From positions 1-44,942 of the forward strand of contig JAWWOW010000017.1 of the NCBI GenBank assembly GCA_033851265.1: 44,942 bases of DNA. The letters are read 5' to 3'. Source of the stretch: JAWWOW01 sp033851265 (lineage in GTDB: Bacteria > Actinomycetota > Actinomycetes > JAWWOW01). The notes beneath the pieces are model-generated. The model had not been told where the DNA came from and searched no databases. It saw only the letters and a list, made by a program, of their open reading frames with translations. Below are positions 40,739-44,942 of the stretch, piece by piece; positions within the stretch are counted from its first letter, which is position 1, and each line of letters begins with the position of its first letter. The position numbers and the translations under genes were made by a program.

Positions 40739-41659
40739 GTGGGTTTGGACGGGAAGGTGTTCTGCCGGTGCTGGTGGGAGGGAAGGACGTCGGAGCCACC
40801 CGTCGCGCTCGAGCTGGTCGTGTTCGACCCCGAGGAGGGGCATTTCGACGTTCCGACCTTGGGCATCGATGATCCGCTGCGTTTTGAGTTCCTGAAATGG
40901 GAGCGGGAGGGGGCCTGCGAGCACGAGCACATGTGCCTCGTGTCGTGTCGCATTGGCAACGTTTGGAGCCAGGGGGCGTTTGCCGCCGCGCTACGGGAGC
41001 GCCCAGAGGACTTTCCGGTGCTGCGCGCGATGGTGGATGGTCGCGCGAACGGTGGGTGGACCTCTCCCGAGGATTGCGCGCTCGCCCTGGATGAACTCGC
41101 GTTGTTCCGTGCGGTGGGTGGGGAACGCGGCGAGTACCTCGTACGCGATGACACCGGGGAATCGGTGGGCTTGGATGGTCCGCTGGCAGCCAGCTACGAA
41201 CAGCCAGAGTTTCTGGCGATCGAGAGCGGACGGCTTCTGGTCGTCCGCGGCGGCGACGCACTGGCGCAGGCCATCAACGTCGGCGGCATAGGTCGAATGA
41301 TCGCGGGAGACGCCTGGCGAGGCACCGTCGTCTGGTCCAGCAGTGACTTCGACTACCGCCCCGAGCGCGCCCTGCCCCCAGAAGCTGTTCCGGAACGCTT
41401 CTACATCGAAGGAGGATTGGTTGAGCGTTGGTCAGCTGAGCCAGACAGCTCCGTACTTCATGAGCTGGCGACCTTTGTCGATCGGCCGTCGGGGACATCC
41501 GTCACTGTCACCTGCTGTATCCCTGACGTCGACGAGACGTGCCATCTGTTCACCGTCGCTCGGACCACGGCCGAGGAGGAACACGCGTTGGCTATCGACG
41601 CGCTCACTCGGCTCTGCAACGCAGCCGTTCTGACGAACTCACCGCTGTACTACTGGTGA
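40739..41659 (+). CDS. Conserved hypothetical protein (MGLDG-type)
   Basis: The 306-residue protein starts with GTG and reads MGLDGKVFCRCWWEGRTSEP. I recall this opening (MGLDG...CxC) from conserved unknown proteins of actinobacteria and cyanobacteria, but no function is known to me. It has an early Cys pair in VFCRC and another in GACEHEHMCLVSC. The rest is a mixed alpha/beta soluble protein rich in acidic residues, with no membrane segment. It sits between two repeats and could be an immunity protein (inference from neighbours only). Confidence 0.6.
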   Translation: MGLDGKVFCRCWWEGRTSEPPVALELVVFDPEEGHFDVPTLGIDDPLRFEFLKWEREGACEHEHMCLVSCRIGNVWSQGAFAAALRERPEDFPVLRAMVDGRANGGWTSPEDCALALDELALFRAVGGERGEYLVRDDTGESVGLDGPLAASYEQPEFLAIESGRLLVVRGGDALAQAINVGGIGRMIAGDAWRGTVVWSSSDFDYRPERALPPEAVPERFYIEGGLVERWSAEPDSSVLHELATFVDRPSGTSVTVTCCIPDVDETCHLFTVARTTAEEEHALAIDALTRLCNAAVLTNSPLYYW

Positions 41660-41732
41660 GGAATCCGCAGCACACAGCGGGCGGACCAGCGCATCCGCGA
41701 GTCGGAACACCCCGCGATATCCGCCGTCCGGG

Positions 41733-41770
41733 AAGGGCCGTTCTTCCGCACAGTCCCGGCGTTATCGTGC
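41733..41770. repeat. Cassette-type repeat, short copy
   Basis: AAGGGCCGTTCTTCCGCACA then GTCCCGGCGTTATCGTGC. It matches the consensus over its whole length, with 20 bases between GGGCC and CGTT. GCAC and GTGC inside can pair. It also contains TATCGT, which could serve as a -10 for the next gene. Confidence 0.7.
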
Positions 41771-41788
41771 CCTTGTGGCAGGTTGCGA

Positions 41789-42082
41789 ATGACGAGGCTA
41801 CGCGTGGAACACGAGGGTCGTGGGCGGCTGTACATCTCTGGCTTCTCCTGGCGGCTTCGGTTGGCACTAGGGATCGCGTGCGTAGCTTTCTTCGCTGGAG
41901 CGTTTGCGTTCGCCGCGACATCAGCTCATCCGCGAGAAGCCGTGTTTGTCACCCTGATGATCTGCCTGTTCAACGCGATCGTGATCGCTGGACAGTCGAG
42001 GCGGGGGCGGCGCCGCGTCCGACGAGTCTCCAGCAAGAATGACGAGCTGAACTCCTCCCGACGTGTCCGGGATGGTCAGTAG
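41789..42082 (+). CDS. Small membrane protein of unknown function
   Basis: The 97-residue protein (ATG at 41789; an in-frame TTG at 41783 is also possible) has a basic N-terminus (MTRLRVEHEGRGRLYISGFS). Two hydrophobic helices follow (ALGIACVAFFAGAFAFAA and VFVTLMICLFNAIVIAG) and a basic tail (SRRGRRRVRRVSSK). Both ends are predicted in the cytoplasm. No known family is recognised. It starts about 20 bases behind a repeat copy. Confidence 0.55.
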   Translation: MTRLRVEHEGRGRLYISGFSWRLRLALGIACVAFFAGAFAFAATSAHPREAVFVTLMICLFNAIVIAGQSRRGRRRVRRVSSKNDELNSSRRVRDGQ

Positions 42083-42126
42083 CGTCCAGCCGAGCGGACG
42101 AAGGGTGGCGTTCGCCCGCGTACTGG

Positions 42127-42163
42127 AAGGGCCGTTCGCGCGCACAAGACCGGCGTTATGCGA
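42127..42163. repeat. Cassette-type repeat, short copy overlapping a start codon
   Basis: AAGGGCCGTTCGCGCGCACA then AGACCGGCGTTATGCG. The first 19 bases are identical to the copies at 42460 and 44626. The ATG of the next gene (42158) lies within the right core. Confidence 0.7.
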
Positions 42164-42418
42164 AGCTCGCCCAGTCAACCCAAAGACTCCATCGGTCACC
42201 ATAAGATTCAGCCCGTGGCATGGCAGCGCCGGACCGGACGAGCCTGGGCGTGCGTCCTGGTAATGCTCATTGGGCTTGGCGTTTGCGCCGCCGGAGCCAA
42301 GTTGGACGGGGCAGGTGGCGGCTTGCTGATCATCGTGGGGCTCGGGCTGGGAATGGCAGGCATCCAAGGGGCACTGGTCTACGGAACGAAGCCATGGACC
42401 TGGTCGCGACGCCGCTGA
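42158..42418 (+). CDS. Small membrane protein of unknown function
   Basis: The 86-residue product has a polar N-terminus of about 30 residues. Two hydrophobic helices follow (AWACVLVMLIGLGVCAAGAK and GLLIIVGLGLGMAGIQGALV) and a short basic end. The ATG at 42158 lies inside a repeat copy, so the repeat would supply the start region. It is unlike the membrane protein encoded at 41789 in sequence. Function is not visible. Confidence 0.5.
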   Translation: MRSSPSQPKDSIGHHKIQPVAWQRRTGRAWACVLVMLIGLGVCAAGAKLDGAGGGLLIIVGLGLGMAGIQGALVYGTKPWTWSRRR

Positions 42419-42459
42419 CGCCGTTGTTGTAGCGGAGGGACCCGACCGACCCGATTCAT

Positions 42460-42500
42460 AAGGGCCGTTCGCGCGCACGAGTGCCGACGTTCTCGTGCGA
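42460..42500. repeat. Cassette-type repeat with a perfect internal hairpin
   Basis: AAGGGCCGTTCGCGCGCACG then AGTGCCGACGTTCTCGTGCG. CGCACGAG (42474-42481) and CTCGTGCG (42492-42499) are perfect 8-base arms around a 10-base loop that holds the CGTT core. This copy shows best that the right half of the repeat can fold. Confidence 0.7.
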
Positions 42501-42569
42501 TGGAGGACGGCATGATGAGCGCGTGGGCGAGCCGCTGACGATCAGATTGGACACCTGGAAACCGAGAAG

Positions 42570-42977
42570 GTGACCCTAGAGGTCTTGGGACGCGAGCGGC
42601 CAAACGATCGGGACTATTGGGATGGCAACTGGCTGGTCGTTGATGTCCTTACCAAGGTCGGCGGCTTCACTGGCCACGCCGTTGCGAACCTCCGAGCCGA
42701 GGAATTGCAAAGGTTTCGCGAGGCTCTCGAAGCCGTCTACGACGCCGTCAGTGGCACCGCTACGTTCGACACGATGGAGGGCTGGCTGAGCTTGACGGTG
42801 ACGTGTGAACACACCGGCAAAGTCACGATCGTCGGCGAGATGACCGATCGGCCAGGCGTGGGAGACCGGCTTCACTTCTCGCTCCCTGACATCGACCAAA
42901 CATTCCTGCCTCCCCTGATCGAACAGCTTCGATCCTGCGAGGAGGCCTACTCGGTGGTGGGCTCGCCAGGACACTGA
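42570..42977 (+). CDS. WapI-family immunity-protein-like protein
   Basis: The 135-residue protein from GTG 42570 reads YWDGNWLVVDVLTKVGGFTG, then LRAEELQRFREALEAVYDAV, SGTATFDTMEGWLSLTVTCE and IDQTFLPPLIEQLRSCEEAY. This order (a D-x-N-W-L strand, a GGF strand, the E-x-x-x-F helix, the LEG strand and DQTFLPPL) is that of WapI-like immunity proteins as I recall them. A separate short frame from GTG 42523 (GEPLTIRLDTWKPRR) ends in a GTGA overlap with this start and reads like a natural N-terminus of the same protein, so a frameshift or sequencing error is possible. No toxin gene is next to it. Confidence 0.6.
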   Translation: MTLEVLGRERPNDRDYWDGNWLVVDVLTKVGGFTGHAVANLRAEELQRFREALEAVYDAVSGTATFDTMEGWLSLTVTCEHTGKVTIVGEMTDRPGVGDRLHFSLPDIDQTFLPPLIEQLRSCEEAYSVVGSPGH

Positions 42978-43005
42978 CCGCATAGCCGCCGCGCTGGAAG
43001 TGGCG

Positions 43006-43890
43006 TTAAGGCGCTGGGCTAATACGGCGCAGGCGGTAGTGCAACCGGAGCGTGGGGATGTTCCAGAGCCGCACGCTGTGATCGGTTCGAACGCATTCTT
43101 CGTCGTCAACATAGAGATGAAAGTGTTCCGCGATCGGCACCCGCCGAACATTGATCTTTGCGTCACCTCGATCGAGCACGAGGTAGGCACCGTCAGTACC
43201 AAATTGTCCTAGGGGTGAACGCAGGTGTAAGCCGCCCGAGTCGTCTGTTGACGGTCGAAGGAAGACCGAGAGGAATCCGCGTGGGAGGGGAAACGTGACG
43301 CGGACGCTGGGTTGTGTGGCCGCCGGTAGCGTGCTGATGCCGTAGAGCCCGCTGTAGGTCGTAGCGCCGGTCTTGCGCATTGTGCGCAGCCAAGCGGCAC
43401 CGACCACGGCCTCCTCCTTGTCGTGGACGTGTACGACCTGGCTGTCCATGCCGAACGAGACGTCCAAGGGGCGCATGGGAAGGCTGAGCTGTTGGAGACG
43501 CTGGCTCCACATCGCGACCAGGAGCCGACCAAACGGCCACATGATCGGAGACCACTCCGACCACAGGTCGAGCTGCCAGCGGCTTGTGTGCTCATAGAAA
43601 TCCGCGATCAGCGGATGCACGCGTGCAGGGTCAAATGCCGCGCCCGCCAGTTGCGAGAAATCAGGTAGCAACCCATGGTCGCGGCCACTGCTTGTGTGGC
43701 CACCGATCGCTGCTGCTTCCTGTTCAACCCAGCCATGACCGACCACCTGATTGCCGGCGGCCGGGCCTACCAACCACGGCACCTCGTCGCGGTGCAGAGG
43801 ACGACTGGTCGTGACCATCCAGGCCTGGGCGGCGACATCGAAGGGATGCCGCTCCCACCTGTGCCCACGCCACCGCTCACCCATCGACAC
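43006..43890 (-). CDS. Conserved protein of unknown function, reversed in the array
   Basis: The 294-residue protein (GTG at 43890 or ATG at 43884) is on the strand opposite to the other array genes. Its centre FYEHTSRWQLDLWSEWSPIM, then FGRLLVAMWSQRLQQLSLPM, and its end FHLYVDDEECVRTDHSVRLW are phrases I recall from a conserved family without assigned function in actinobacteria and proteobacteria. It seems soluble with a beta-rich C-terminal half. The gene end is 29 bases from the converging WapI-like gene. Confidence 0.65.
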   Translation of the reverse strand: MSMGERWRGHRWERHPFDVAAQAWMVTTSRPLHRDEVPWLVGPAAGNQVVGHGWVEQEAAAIGGHTSSGRDHGLLPDFSQLAGAAFDPARVHPLIADFYEHTSRWQLDLWSEWSPIMWPFGRLLVAMWSQRLQQLSLPMRPLDVSFGMDSQVVHVHDKEEAVVGAAWLRTMRKTGATTYSGLYGISTLPAATQPSVRVTFPLPRGFLSVFLRPSTDDSGGLHLRSPLGQFGTDGAYLVLDRGDAKINVRRVPIAEHFHLYVDDEECVRTDHSVRLWNIPTLRLHYRLRRISPAP

Positions 43891-43920
43891 CCACCGAGCC
43901 TGTCAGAGCAGCAACTGCAT

Positions 43921-44060
43921 CAGAAGCGGCATTAGGTACTGGACCACCGAGCGTGTTGACGCAAGACGGCGTCGGGATAGTGCGCGTTATGTGCCGAGGT
44001 GCGTGAGCGAGCGGTAAGGGCCGTTCTTCGGCACATGACCGGCGTTCTAGTACGCGCGTT
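43921..44060. repeat. Cassette-type repeat, long module copy 2
   Basis: This is the second long module, closely similar to 38905-39045. ATGTGCCGA (43989-43997) and TCGGCACAT (44028-44036) are perfect 9-base arms, and the pairing extends outward with mismatches to about 16 pairs. The short core AAGGGCCGTTCTTCGGCACA starts at 44016 and CCGGCGTT is at 44039-44046. It lies upstream of the gene at 44114. Confidence 0.7.
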
Positions 44061-44113
44061 GAGTGCCGACGCGTCCGCGAACTACTGCTTGCGCTTCCCG
44101 TAGCGTTCCGCCG

Positions 44114-44563
44114 GTGTCTGAACTACGGCGATTAACGGTCGGGGAGCTGGTGGCTGCGCTTCCCATGCGCATGATCGCTGCCATCGTCAGAAGATGGTCT
44201 GTGGATCGGGCGTCTGACCTGATGCGCGTAGCGACTTTTGCCGATGAGCTGGGTGAGCCACCGGAGTACGGGGAGGTGTTGACCTCGTTTGCTGAGTTAT
44301 GGGGAGCGTTCGCCGGGTTCTGCGTTCCGGTGACTCTGCTCATCGCCTTTTTGCTGTTGTGGTCGGTGGGCGAATCAGCGAGCAATCACGTGTGGGGTCC
44401 AGCTGGCGGCGTCATATTCTTTGCTCTTGCATTCGCGTTGCTGGTCTGGTTCCGTTCCTGGCTTTTTCGCCGTGGGGTGAGGCGGCGCTACAGCCGACCC
44501 ACGCTGCTTGACGTGATGCTTGCTGCCGGCGCGGGCATCGCCGTCGGCCTCGCATGGTGGTAG
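44114..44563 (+). CDS. Small membrane protein of unknown function
   Basis: From the GTG at 44114 the protein has 149 residues and begins MSELRRLTVGELVAALPMRM. A soluble helical part of about 65 residues precedes two hydrophobic helices (FCVPVTLLIAFLLLWSVG and GGVIFFALAFALLVWFRSWL). After a basic loop (RRGVRRRYSRP) a third one follows (LDVMLAAGAGIAVGLAWW). A longer frame from 44063 adds 17 residues that look like non-coding repeat sequence. Function unknown. Confidence 0.55.
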   Translation: MSELRRLTVGELVAALPMRMIAAIVRRWSVDRASDLMRVATFADELGEPPEYGEVLTSFAELWGAFAGFCVPVTLLIAFLLLWSVGESASNHVWGPAGGVIFFALAFALLVWFRSWLFRRGVRRRYSRPTLLDVMLAAGAGIAVGLAWW

Positions 44564-44625
44564 GTCAGACGGCCTGGAACACCAAGGCACCGCCGCGCGG
44601 GCACGCCACGAAAGAACCGCTCTGT

Positions 44626-44665
44626 AAGGGCCGTTCGCGCGCACGCGTCCCGGTGTTCTCGTGCA
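44626..44665. repeat. Cassette-type repeat, short copy
   Basis: AAGGGCCGTTCGCGCGCACG then CGTCCCGGTGTTCTCGTGC. GCACG and CGTGC can pair with the GTGTT core in the loop. It lies 62 bases after the previous stop and 22 bases before the next start. Confidence 0.7.
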
Positions 44666-44687
44666 GGTCTGGGGGCATCATCTGCAC

Positions 44688-44942
44688 ATGCGTAGCGCGT
44701 GCGCCGGACTCCTCGCCGCTGTGGTGTCTGTGTTCCTCGTCGCGCTCCCAGCCACGGGTGGTGCGCCAGCACCCGGGAACCGGTCGTCAGTTTCCATCCA
44801 CCTAACTGCCGACACACGGGTGGCTGCGCCAGATGTGGTGTTCACCATCCGCCTCCGTAACGCTACCCAGCACCGGTTGCGCGAGTTGCGCCTGGAAAGT
44901 TCGCAACTCTGGGACGGGACGGCAGGGGGTACCGATGGCGTC
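44688..44942 (+). CDS. Secreted protein, N-terminal part (cut by window edge)
   Basis: An ATG at 44688 opens a frame to the window end, 85 codons so far. MRSACAGLLAAVVSVFLVAL is a signal peptide that probably ends near ATGGA. The mature part reads SVSIHLTADTRVAAPDVVFT and IRLRNATQHRLRELRLESSQ, a beta-rich pattern like the CARDB or DUF11-type Ig-like domains of surface proteins. It follows the last repeat copy at once. The C-terminus and any catalytic domain are outside the window. Confidence 0.6.
   Translation, partial: MRSACAGLLAAVVSVFLVALPATGGAPAPGNRSSVSIHLTADTRVAAPDVVFTIRLRNATQHRLRELRLESSQLWDGTAGGTDGV

Noticed and set aside
38605..44665. A classical integron with attC sites
   Set aside because: The repeat cores do not match RYYYAAC and GTTRRRY with the standard spacing, and no integrase gene is in the window. 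I keep only the weaker claim of a cassette-like array.
1..44942. CRISPR arrays, insertion sequences, rRNA and tRNA genes
   Set aside because: I saw no regularly spaced direct repeats with unique spacers, no transposase or recombinase motifs and no rRNA or tRNA landmarks.

Overview
The window is high-GC DNA from an actinomycete (Actinomycetota). The signs are two LLM-class flavin oxidoreductases of the F420-dependent type, a mycothiol-dependent maleylpyruvate-isomerase-like protein, a neocarzinostatin-domain secreted protein, a DUF3159 protein, frequent GTG starts and several apparently leaderless promoters. I cannot name the genus. I see no tRNA, rRNA, CRISPR, transposase or integrase.

Layout. 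1-853: start of a chemotaxis receptor on the minus strand, with a structured-looking leader at 888-958. 1051-3869: amidohydrolase, SDR dehydrogenase and TIM-barrel isomerase. 3899-10875: secreted, membrane and lipoprotein genes plus one LLM oxidoreductase. 16814 down to 10883: a tightly packed minus-strand operon of two amidohydrolases, an LLM oxidoreductase, an unrecognised Cys/His-containing protein, a zinc alcohol dehydrogenase and an SDR. 16928-18919: a PH-like membrane protein, the mycothiol-type protein and a trypsin-like protease. 18944-24812: a double CaiB CoA-transferase, a PaaK-like CoA ligase and a sulfatase. 24813-25152: a non-coding stretch with strong hairpins. 25153-29297: epimerase, subtilisin-like protease and GH1 glycosidase. 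29429-33991: ADP-forming acyl-CoA synthetase, enoyl-CoA hydratase, SCP-x-type thiolase and a DUF35 partner, all translationally coupled. 34076-36660: SRPBCC, SnoaL-like, PrsW-like and site-2-protease-like genes. 36675-38546: a terminator, two tiny ORFs and an atypical acyl-CoA ligase. 38660-44942: a series of short unrelated genes separated by one repeat family.

Two themes link the genes. First, five copies of a 16-20 bp palindrome (core CTGACG-N4-YGTCAG) lie exactly at the promoters of five catabolic units: 1051, 16814, 18944, 29429 and 36990. In three of them it overlaps a visible -10 hexamer. This looks like one regulon for uptake-independent, CoA-dependent breakdown of an organic acid (steroid-, terpenoid- or aromatic-like; substrate not visible), with hydrolysis, redox, CoA activation and beta-oxidation or aldol steps. 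No regulator gene for it is in the window. Second, from about 38.6 kb onward nearly every gene is preceded by a short repeat (core AAGGGCCGTTC...CCGGCGTT). The cargo is an OLD-like ATPase/TOPRIM protein, a WapI-like immunity protein, small membrane proteins and conserved unknowns. This resembles a cassette array or polyimmunity/defence island without a visible recombinase, and is the part most likely to hold something undescribed.
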